Assembly: GCF_002532045.1 (NCBI RefSeq)
Contig: NZ_NWTG01000001.1
Span: forward strand, 744,001-808,000
Source: Bradyrhizobium sp. C9
GTDB taxonomy: Bacteria; Pseudomonadota; Alphaproteobacteria; Rhizobiales; Xanthobacteraceae
Direction of reading: 5' to 3'
Length of the DNA stretch: 64,000 bases
Part shown: piece after piece, positions 54,542-61,957 of the stretch
Layout of the letters: the number at the start of each line of letters is the position of its first letter
Numbering within the stretch: position 1 is the stretch's first letter
Notes under the pieces: generated by a model
Database searches by the model: none
Told to the model about the DNA's origin: nothing
Seen by the model: the letters and a program-made list of their open reading frames with translations, nothing else
Translations under genes and position numbers: made by a program

Positions 54542-55444
54542 GTGGCCAATTCCTCGATCGATCCGATCGACATCGGGACCTTGCGGACGCTGGTGCTGGT
54601 CTACGATTTGCAGTCGTTCTCGGCGGCCGCCAGGCGGCTCGACGTCAACCAGTCCACCATCAGCTACGCGGTCGAGCGGCTGCGCGGTGCGCTCGGCGAT
54701 CCGCTGTTCGTCCGCAACGGCAATGGCGTGACGGCGACCGAACGCTGCGCGGCGCTGGTCGCCTGGGCGCGGGACATGATCGGCGAGATCGACGGGCTCG
54801 CCTCACCGGTCGAATTCGATCCGGCGACGGCGCAGGGCAGCGTGACGATCTCCTGCAACTATCATGAACGGCAGACCCTGATGCCGCAGTTCAGTGCGCG
54901 GCTGCGTGCCGGCGCACCAGGAGTCCGTCTCGTCTTGCTCGACGCCGCGGGCCATGGCGACGTCCATCTCAAGCAGAACCAGTGCGACATCGTGCTCGGT
55001 CCGGTCGGGGTCGTCGGCGAAAGCTTCTTTCGGCGCCATGTCCTCACCGATCACTATGTCTGCGTGATGGACTCGGCCAATCCGCTGGCGCGCGGCAGGA
55101 TCGGATTGTCGGCCTATGCGAAGGCCGAGCATGTCTTCATCACCCACAGCGGCGAGTGGCAGCCGCTCTATCTCGAGGCGCTCAAGGCGCGGGAGATCGA
55201 GATCGAGCCGGCGGTCAGCCTGCCGAACCACGACAGTCTGGAGCGCATTGTCGCCGGCACGAGGCTGATTGCGACCATCCCGCATCATCTGGCGCGGGCG
55301 ATGCGCGGCGGCCTGCACGTCGCGGCGCTGCCGTTCCGTGTGCCGATCTCGATCGACATGTACTGGAGCGCCCGGACGGCCAAATCCGGCCTGCACAAAT
55401 GGGCGCGCGGGCTGCTGGCCGAGATCGCGAAAGTGTACGCCTGA
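54542..55444 (+). CDS. LysR-family transcriptional regulator
   Basis: 300 residues from a GTG with GGGAGGTG upstream. N-terminal winged helix: TLRTLVLVYDLQSFSAAARRLDVNQSTISYAVERLRGALGDPLFVR (~13-58). The effector domain is a periplasmic-binding-protein-like fold with DVHLKQNQCDIVLGP. Divergent from the P450; likely its regulator. The inducer is unknown. Confidence 0.94.
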   Translation: MANSSIDPIDIGTLRTLVLVYDLQSFSAAARRLDVNQSTISYAVERLRGALGDPLFVRNGNGVTATERCAALVAWARDMIGEIDGLASPVEFDPATAQGSVTISCNYHERQTLMPQFSARLRAGAPGVRLVLLDAAGHGDVHLKQNQCDIVLGPVGVVGESFFRRHVLTDHYVCVMDSANPLARGRIGLSAYAKAEHVFITHSGEWQPLYLEALKAREIEIEPAVSLPNHDSLERIVAGTRLIATIPHHLARAMRGGLHVAALPFRVPISIDMYWSARTAKSGLHKWARGLLAEIAKVYA

Positions 55445-55459
55445 CACTCCGTTAAAAGA

Positions 55460-55488
55460 AAAGGCCCGCACGTGAGGTGCGGGCCTTT
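55460..55488. terminator. Rho-independent terminator, bidirectional
   Basis: Perfect 11-base arms AAAGGCCCGCA / TGCGGGCCTTT, between the convergent ends of the LysR gene and the phosphate transporter gene. Confidence 0.93.
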
Positions 55489-55522
55489 ATCCGGCGCGTT
55501 GCCGCGCCGAAAGCATGCGGCA

Positions 55523-57145
55523 TCAGAACACGTGGTAGAACACGTAGTACAGACAGCCCGAGATGATCATCGCGGCCGGCAGGGTCAGCACCCAGGCCAT
55601 CGCGATGTTGCGGATCGTCGACCATTGCAGGCCGGAGCCGTTGGCGGCCATGGTGCCTGCGATGCCTGACGACAGCACATGCGTGGTCGAAACCGGCAGG
55701 CCGTAGCCGTCGGCCGCCGCGATCGTCGCGGCCGCCGTGATCTCGGCGCAGGCGCCCTGCGCGTAGGTCAGGTGGGTCTTGCCGATCTTCTCGCCGACCG
55801 TGACGACGATCCGCTTCCAGCCGACCATGGTGCCGAGGCCGAGCGCGATGGCGACGGCGAACTTCACCCAGCTCGGGATGAACTTGGTCGCGCCGTCGAG
55901 CGAGCCCTTATACTCGGTCAGCGTGGCGACGTCGGCCGCAGTCAGTTCGGCCTCCTTGTCTTTCATCAGGAAGCGGATCGCCTCGGACGCCAGGTACATG
56001 TCGTTACGGGTGTTGCCGACCGCGTCAGCCGGGAACTTGGCCAGCGAACCATACTGGGCAACCTGCTGGCCGATGTCGCGCACCAGCACCGCGAGCGACG
56101 GATAGGTGCCTTCGTTGATCTGGTGCTGCGCGACATAGTTGGTCACGGCCGGGCGCGGATTGCCGATCACGTTGTAGCCGGCGGCCTTGCCTTCGATGAC
56201 CTTGCTGGCCGCGATCGAGTGCGCGGCGAACTGCTCGATCTGGTTCGCGGGCAGCGCGCGGTTCAGCGCATAGGCGGTCGGCACGGTGCCGATCAGGATC
56301 AGCATGATCAGGCCCATGCCCTTCTGACCGTCGTTCGAGCCGTGGAAGAAGCTGACCAGCGTGCAGGTCAGGATCAGGATGCCCCGGATCCACCACGGCG
56401 GCGGCTGGTTGCCGACCGGCTCGCCGAACAGCGCCGGCGTCGCACGCGCCAGCACGGCCTTGAGGATGTAGAGCAGACCGGCGGCGAGCACGAAGCCGAA
56501 CAGCGGCGACAACAGCAGCGCCTTGGCGATATTGCCCGCCTGCGACCAGTCCACGCCCGAGGTGCCGTCGCGGCCGCGCAGCAGCGCGTTGGTGATGCCG
56601 ACGCCCATGATCGAGCCGATCAGGGTGTGCGAGCTCGAGGCCGGCAGGCCGAGCCACCAGGTGCCGAGATTCCAGATGATCGCGGCGATCAGGAGCGCGA
56701 ACACCATTGCGAAGCCGGCGCTGGAGCCGACCTGCAGGATCAGTTCGACCGGCAGCAGCGACACGATGCCGAACGCGACGGCGCCGCTCGAGAGCAGCAC
56801 GCCGATCAGGTTGAACATGCCCGACCAGACCACGGCGACATGCGCCGGCAGCGAGCGGGTGTAGATCACGGTCGCGACCGCGTTGGCGGTGTCGTGGAAA
56901 CCGTTGACGAATTCGAAGCCGAGCGCGATCAGCAGCGCGACGAACAGCAGGATATAAGGCAGAAACGACGTGATGCGGGTGCCGGTGGCGTCGACGTCTG
57001 CATAGATGCTGTAGGCAACAAACAGCAGCGCGGCCGCGACCACGCCCAAATAGATAACGCCGGTCAGAGGATGAAAGCCCTTGTCGAGGTCCGGACCCTT
57101 TTTCAGGGCGGGCTCGATCGAGCCGGGTAACGCCATATCGCTCAT
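55523..57145 (-). CDS. pitA: Inorganic phosphate transporter, Pit family
   Basis: 540 residues from MSDMALPGSIEP (AGGAG seven bases upstream). PHO4/PiT signatures: GFHDTANAVATVIYTRSLPAHVAVVWSG in the N half and GYGLPVSTTHVLSSGIAGTMAANG in the C half, with about 11 membrane segments. It carries phosphate, probably as metal phosphate, with protons. Longer than the E. coli PitA (499) because of an extended central loop (~350-440). No pap/phoU-like partner is adjacent. A possible PHO box lies upstream. Confidence 0.93.
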   Translation of the reverse strand: MSDMALPGSIEPALKKGPDLDKGFHPLTGVIYLGVVAAALLFVAYSIYADVDATGTRITSFLPYILLFVALLIALGFEFVNGFHDTANAVATVIYTRSLPAHVAVVWSGMFNLIGVLLSSGAVAFGIVSLLPVELILQVGSSAGFAMVFALLIAAIIWNLGTWWLGLPASSSHTLIGSIMGVGITNALLRGRDGTSGVDWSQAGNIAKALLLSPLFGFVLAAGLLYILKAVLARATPALFGEPVGNQPPPWWIRGILILTCTLVSFFHGSNDGQKGMGLIMLILIGTVPTAYALNRALPANQIEQFAAHSIAASKVIEGKAAGYNVIGNPRPAVTNYVAQHQINEGTYPSLAVLVRDIGQQVAQYGSLAKFPADAVGNTRNDMYLASEAIRFLMKDKEAELTAADVATLTEYKGSLDGATKFIPSWVKFAVAIALGLGTMVGWKRIVVTVGEKIGKTHLTYAQGACAEITAAATIAAADGYGLPVSTTHVLSSGIAGTMAANGSGLQWSTIRNIAMAWVLTLPAAMIISGCLYYVFYHVF

Positions 57146-57752
57146 GGTAAACTCCTGTCCCAATGCCTCCGATTTTGATCGATGCATATGACAGGCAATT
57201 GAAATCCGCCCTGTGAAATGAGGTGGCCATCCATGACGGTGGACATCGCGCCGAATTGTTGTGCAACACATTGAAGGTCCACGAGCCTTCTCGGCCTGGT
57301 GGCAATCTTCAGCAACAGGCGATCCCGATCACGCAGTGATCGTGACTGAAGTCACCGTTCGGGTTTCGCGGAGCGAGACATGTGAAAGGCGAGGACGCCG
57401 GCGGCGAGAGGTCGGGCCCGCGAGGCCAGGTCACCGGCAATCCACCTCACCAGGAATCCCGGTGACACAGGAATTTAGATAACCAGAAATCCAGCGTGTG
57501 CTGCGGACGAGTGAGGAGGCGAGGATCGTGAGGAGGGAGGATTGCGAGACGAGGTGGCGCGCCGCACGATTGGGGCTAGCAAACCGCGCAGCGCGCCCGC
57601 CTCAGGGTACGCCATGGCGTGAACATGACGCCCGATACCTGCGGAACACGTCACCGTACCACGGATCAATTAAAGGTTGTAGGTTTTTGTCCGCGCCCAC
57701 AAGCAATTTCACGTTGAAGTGTGGTTCCCAGGTTCCGCCGGTTTGGCGCAAC
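57146..57752. other. 607-base stretch without a supported gene
   Basis: Apart from the candidate PHO box, I see only short frames with poor codon use. Two direct or inverted GTGATC motifs occur near 57335-57350, not in a convincing pattern. The minus-strand pit promoter should lie here. Confidence 0.5.
57188..57205 (-). promoter_or_regulatory. Possible PHO box before pitA
   Basis: On the minus strand ATTTCAATTGCCTGTCAT: the second half matches CTGTCAT exactly and the first matches four of seven, with correct 11-base periodicity. It is 43 bases upstream of the pitA start codon. Low confidence. Confidence 0.33.
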
Positions 57753-59186
57753 TCAGGCCGCGCGGGCCGAATTGCGCAGCTGATCTGCGGCAATTTTCAG
57801 GTCGTCGATAAAACGCTGATATTCCAGCGCTTTGGCTTTCTCGTCGGGCAGCCTCAACAGGTAGGACGGGTGCACGGTGACGAGCACCTTGGTTCCGTCG
57901 TGATCGATCAGGCGGCCGCGGTTCTTGTTGATCGGGGTGATCTTGCCGAGCACGCTCTGCGCTGCGGTGGCGCCGAGCGCCACCACGAGTTCCGGCCTGA
58001 TGGCGGCGAGCTCGCGCGCGTACCACTGACGGCAGGCGCGGATCTCCGGCGTGCCCGGCTTCTGGTGCAGCCGGATCTTGCCGCGCGGCACGAATTTGAA
58101 GTGCTTCACCGCGTTGGTGATGTAGACCGTGGCGCGCGCGATGCCGGCGTCCTCAAGCGCGCGATCGAGCATCTGTCCGGCCGGTCCGACAAAGGGATGG
58201 CCTGTGAGATCTTCCTTGTCGCCGGGCTGCTCGCCGACCAGCATCAGCGTCGCGCCTTGTGGTCCTTCGCCGAACACGGTCTGGGTGGCGTCCTTCCATA
58301 GCGGGCAGGCGCGGCAGTCGGCGGCCTCGTCGCGCAAGGCAGCGATCGTGTCGCGAGCTTGCATGTCGTGAGTTTGCTTGCGGGCCATCGGCTCATCCTG
58401 CGGCTTCCGCGGCTCGGTCATCTTGCGTGCGATGAAGGGGCCGCTGGTCATGCGCATGGCGTCTTCGATCAGCGGCTTAATGATCGAGTCCTCGGGCAGG
58501 TTCCTCCAATAGGCTTGCGGCATCTCCATCACTTTCAGCCGCGCGGGATTGAAGAGGCCGTTGTCATGACGCCGCCAGACCTCCTCGAGCCGATCCTCGC
58601 TCGGCACCTCGGATCTGGCAATGCCCGGCGAGATCGAGATCGCGTGCCCGTCCCAATGCGCGCAGACGTCGGGGGTCAGGATCGACCACGGCATGTCGGC
58701 AAAGCGGCCAGCGAAGAAAGGTGCGGCGAACTCGACGATGCGATGCTCAGGCTCGAACCAGGCGACGTAATGCGCCGTCCGTTCGCGGCCGATCTCGCGG
58801 AAGCGGAGCTGCGCGTGCATCCTGTCGATATCGCCATAGACCGCGCGCGCCATCGCGTGGACCTCGGCGACGTCGGGATCACCAGTCGCGCTGAGCAGAT
58901 CGTGATGGCCGCGCAGCCGCCACAGCAGGCGATAGAGCAGGGCGAAGCGCGTGTCATTGCGATGCAGGATCGCGGTCTTCGCGAGCTCGACGAATATGGC
59001 TGTCACGTTGAACCGCGCCTGCGGCACGTCGGGCAAGTCATTCACGCAGGATGCGGGCGGCAGTTCGTCGTCGCGGCGGACGGTCCATGTGACCTCGGCA
59101 GGCTTCACGTCATTGATCGCCAATCGCCGCGCAGCCTTGCGCCAGCCCTCGAAATCGGTGTCGTTGTCGAGCACGATGATACGCAT
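57753..59186 (-). CDS. UdgX-type uracil-DNA-binding protein fused to a DUF4130 domain
   Basis: 477 residues. Residues ~1-250 are a DUF4130 (TIGR03915-like) domain of unknown function; ~275-470 are a family-4-like uracil-DNA glycosylase domain. UdgX hallmarks: CRACPLW, GEQPGDKED (motif A, near residue 320), VKHFKF, and HPSYLLR (motif B). The UdgX-specific KRRIH loop reads K370-I-R-L-H374, keeping the histidine that in mycobacterial UdgX bonds covalently to the abasic site. An Fe-S cluster is expected from the conserved Cys. Divergent from imuA across a LexA box, so a role in DNA-damage tolerance is likely. Confidence 0.9.
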   Translation of the reverse strand: MRIIVLDNDTDFEGWRKAARRLAINDVKPAEVTWTVRRDDELPPASCVNDLPDVPQARFNVTAIFVELAKTAILHRNDTRFALLYRLLWRLRGHHDLLSATGDPDVAEVHAMARAVYGDIDRMHAQLRFREIGRERTAHYVAWFEPEHRIVEFAAPFFAGRFADMPWSILTPDVCAHWDGHAISISPGIARSEVPSEDRLEEVWRRHDNGLFNPARLKVMEMPQAYWRNLPEDSIIKPLIEDAMRMTSGPFIARKMTEPRKPQDEPMARKQTHDMQARDTIAALRDEAADCRACPLWKDATQTVFGEGPQGATLMLVGEQPGDKEDLTGHPFVGPAGQMLDRALEDAGIARATVYITNAVKHFKFVPRGKIRLHQKPGTPEIRACRQWYARELAAIRPELVVALGATAAQSVLGKITPINKNRGRLIDHDGTKVLVTVHPSYLLRLPDEKAKALEYQRFIDDLKIAADQLRNSARAA

Positions 59187-59354
59187 GCGATTGCTCCGTT
59201 TCCGTCACGCCGCCATTTTCGGGGCCGGCGCGCCTGACTTGCGGAAGATCAGGGTCCATCCGGTTCGGTGGTTGCTGAATCCCTTTGATTCCACTCATGA
59301 ATCGACGACCTCACCAATCCGATTGACTCCGCGGGCCCTGTTAGCTTTATATTA

Positions 59355-59369
59355 GAACATATCATGAAC
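59355..59369. promoter_or_regulatory. LexA (SOS) box
   Basis: GAACATATCATGAAC, which on the other strand reads GTTC-N7-GTTC, the alphaproteobacterial LexA consensus. It lies 73 bases before the imuA start and 168 before the udgX start, so it can control imuA-imuB-dnaE2 and possibly udgX. Confidence 0.85.
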
Positions 59370-59442
59370 AAATGAGCCAGTCCCTGGTTCTCTGTTCTGG
59401 TCAGTGACGGCCTCAAATTTTGGTTGGGAAGGAGCGGCGCAT

Positions 59443-60237
59443 ATGAACGGCGCACGCACGGGTACGCTTGCGTCTCTGCGCGGCAGCATCGCGCGCATCG
59501 AGGCGCCATCGGAGGCGGCGATGCCGAACCGCATCGCGCTTGGACACACCAGCGCGGACGCGATGCTGCGCGGCGGGCTTGCACCGGCCGCGCTGCACGA
59601 GGTGTTCGCGGCCGGCCATCAAGGCGGCGCGGCGACCGGCTTCATCGCGGGGCTCGCCGGACGGATATCAGCGCGCAAGCCGCTGGTCTGGGTGCGGCAG
59701 GATTTTTCCGATCGCGAAAACGGTGCGCTGTCGATGTGCGGGCTTGCCGAGCTCGGCCTCGATCCGCGCCTCTTGGTCACCGTGCGTGCCGCCGATGTCG
59801 ACAGCGGCCTGCGCACCGCGGCCGACGCGCTCGCCTGCGATGCGCTCGGCGCTGTCGTGCTCGAGATCTGGGGCCATGCGCGCCAGCTCGATCTCGTCGC
59901 CAGCCGCAAATTGACCTTGGCCGCGCAAGCCTCCGGCGTCACCGCGCTGCTGCTGCGGATCGCGGCGACTCCGATCCCCTCGACCGCGGAGACGCGCTGG
60001 ATCGTGCGCGCGGCGCATTCGCCGCCGGGCAATGCGGCCAGCGGCTGGGGCGCGCCGCGCTTCGAGGCCGAACTCGTGCGCAATCGTCATGGCCCGGTCG
60101 GGCGATGGATCATGGAATGGAAGTGTCATGAGTGCCAATTCAGTGAACCGTCGGCGTATCCTCAGCCTGTGGCTGCCGCGCCTGCCCATCGACCGCATCA
60201 AGCGCAAGCTCGCGCAGGACATCGCCTCGCAAGCTGA
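59443..60237 (+). CDS. imuA: ImuA, RecA-like SOS mutagenesis protein
   Basis: 264 residues from the ATG at 59443 (AAGGAG eight bases upstream). A degenerate RecA-like fold is visible: LHEVFAAGHQGGAATGFIAGLAG (P-loop-like region without the standard GKT), PLVWVRQDFSDRENG, VLEIWGHARQLDL. Known to work with ImuB and DnaE2 in error-prone bypass. The last ~36 codons overlap the start of imuB in another frame (60128-60237), an unusually large overlap for this pair. Confidence 0.88.
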   Translation: MNGARTGTLASLRGSIARIEAPSEAAMPNRIALGHTSADAMLRGGLAPAALHEVFAAGHQGGAATGFIAGLAGRISARKPLVWVRQDFSDRENGALSMCGLAELGLDPRLLVTVRAADVDSGLRTAADALACDALGAVVLEIWGHARQLDLVASRKLTLAAQASGVTALLLRIAATPIPSTAETRWIVRAAHSPPGNAASGWGAPRFEAELVRNRHGPVGRWIMEWKCHECQFSEPSAYPQPVAAAPAHRPHQAQARAGHRLAS

Positions 60238-61957
60238 TGCGCATGCCGTTGTGCCAACCGACACACGGGCGGTGGTCGGGCTCCCTCTCCCGCTTGCGGG
60301 GTCCGAGGCGAGCGAAGCTCGCTCTCGAGGTTGGGGTGGGGGTCTCGCCACGAGTCCCGCTGAGGAGAGAGCCCCCACCCGGATCGCATCTCGCGATGCG
60401 ATCCGGCCTAAGAGCGAGCTTCGCTCGTCTCGGCCCCCGCAAGCGGGAGAAGCGAAGAAAGAGCTCTCACGAGAACTCCCCAGCGTCGTGGTCGCAAAAG
60501 ACCACAACGCGATCCTGCTGCATGCCGTCGACGAGGCGGCGGTGCGGGCCGGGTTGTCGATCGGGCTGCCGCTCGCCAATGCGCGGGCGATCTGCCCGGA
60601 GCTGACGGTCTACGACGCCGACCCCGCGGCCGACCTGAAGACGCTGAACGACATCGCCGACTGGTGCGACCGCTTCACGCCGCTGGTCGCGCTCGATCCG
60701 CCTTACGGCCTGTTCCTCGACATCACCGGCTGCGCGCATCTGTTCGGCGGCGAGCGCGCGCTGCTGCAGATCGTCATCAATGCGCTGAGCCGGCGCGGCT
60801 TCGCCGTCAGTGCGGCGATTGCGGGCACCTCGATCGCGGCGCGCACGCTGACGCGCACTGCCTCGGGGCAGATCATCGCCGATGGCGCGGAAGCGGAGGC
60901 GGTCGGCCCGCTGCCGGTGTCGGCGCTCGGCGCCGATCCTGCCGTCACCACCGGCCTGCGCCGCGCCGGGTTGAAGACCGTCGGCGATGTCGCCTCGCGC
61001 GCGCCGCATGAGATCTCGGCGCGGTTCGGCTCGGCCTTCACCACCTTGCTCGGCCACGCGCTCGGGCAGGGCGATGCCCCGATCAGCCCGCGCAAGCCGC
61101 TGCCCGATTACATCGTCGAGAAGCGTTTCCCCGAGCCGATCGCGACCGACACCGTGATCGCTCTGACGCTCTCGAGCCTCGCCAAGACGCTGGTTGCGGC
61201 GATGGACAAGCAGGGCAAAGGCGCGCGGCAGCTGGAAGCGAGCTTCTTCCGCACCGACGGCGCGGTGCGCGCGATCATGGTCGAGACCGGGCGGCCGGTG
61301 ACGCGGCCGGAGATGATCGACCGCCTGTTCCGCGAGCGGCTCGATGCGCTCAATGATCCGCTCGATCCCGGCTTCGGCTTCGATCTCATCCGCCTCGCCG
61401 CCGGGCGTACCGAGATCGTGGTGCAGCAGCAGCGCGACCTCGACAGCACAGTGCACGACAATGACGAGATATCGGCGCTGATCGACCGCATTGCCGCCCG
61501 CATCGGGGGCAAACGCGTCGTCGTGCATCTGCCGCTCGAGAGCCACATCCCCGAACGATCAGCGCTCGCGCTGCCGGCGCAGTATCATCTGACTGCTGCC
61601 AGCGCCGCTGCCTGGCCGGAGCGCGTCGCCGGCGAGCCACCGCTGCGGCCCTTGCGGCTGTTCGAGCGGCCCGAGCCGATCAAGGTGCCGTTCGCGAGTG
61701 TGCCCGACGGTCCGCCGCACCAGTTCACCTGGCGGCGCGCCTTGCACGCGGTGGTGCGGGTCGAGGGCCCCGAGCGCATCGCGATGGAATGGTGGAAGCA
61801 GGACGGCGCCGCACTGACGCGCGACTACTTCCGCGTCGAGGACGCCGAGGGCCAGCGCTTCTGGATCTTTCGCGACGGCCTCTACGAGAGCGAGCTGCGC
61901 GACGAGGAGGGCCGGCCGCTCCCGGCCAACTGGTATGTGCACGGGCTGTTCGCATGA
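60128..61957 (+). CDS. imuB: ImuB, Y-family polymerase-like protein, with an in-frame palindromic repeat
   Basis: 609 residues. ImuB is a catalytically dead Y-family polymerase homologue that links ImuA, DnaE2 and the clamp. The body matches from LPSVVVAKDHNAILLHAVDEAAVRA onward, with LFLDITGCAHLFGGERALL, and a long C-terminal region rich in RFWIFRDGLYE. Normally ~10 residues separate the opening (RRILSLWLPRLPIDRIKRK) from SVVVAK; here an extra ~55-65 residues (~54-108) are encoded by a palindromic repeat at 60287-60449. Overlaps dnaE2 by four bases (ATGA). Confidence 0.9.
   Translation: MSANSVNRRRILSLWLPRLPIDRIKRKLAQDIASQADAHAVVPTDTRAVVGLPLPLAGSEASEARSRGWGGGLATSPAEERAPTRIASRDAIRPKSELRSSRPPQAGEAKKELSRELPSVVVAKDHNAILLHAVDEAAVRAGLSIGLPLANARAICPELTVYDADPAADLKTLNDIADWCDRFTPLVALDPPYGLFLDITGCAHLFGGERALLQIVINALSRRGFAVSAAIAGTSIAARTLTRTASGQIIADGAEAEAVGPLPVSALGADPAVTTGLRRAGLKTVGDVASRAPHEISARFGSAFTTLLGHALGQGDAPISPRKPLPDYIVEKRFPEPIATDTVIALTLSSLAKTLVAAMDKQGKGARQLEASFFRTDGAVRAIMVETGRPVTRPEMIDRLFRERLDALNDPLDPGFGFDLIRLAAGRTEIVVQQQRDLDSTVHDNDEISALIDRIAARIGGKRVVVHLPLESHIPERSALALPAQYHLTAASAAAWPERVAGEPPLRPLRLFERPEPIKVPFASVPDGPPHQFTWRRALHAVVRVEGPERIAMEWWKQDGAALTRDYFRVEDAEGQRFWIFRDGLYESELRDEEGRPLPANWYVHGLFA
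60287..60449. repeat. In-frame palindromic repeat within imuB
   Basis: Outer arms CTCCCGCTTGCGGGG (60287-60301) and CCCCGCAAGCGGGAG (60435-60449) are exact inverse complements. Inner arms CCGAGGCGAGCGAAGCTCGC and GAGCGAGCTTCGCTCG..TCGG also pair. Central hairpin ATCGCATC / GATGCGAT. Same family as the intergenic element at 46843-46989. It has no stop codon in the imuB frame and encodes an Arg/Ala/Gly/Pro-rich segment. Confidence 0.88.

Noticed and set aside
55679..57130. Plus-strand frame opposite the Pit transporter
   Set aside because: Arg/Asp/Gly-rich shadow; the minus strand has complete PiT signatures.
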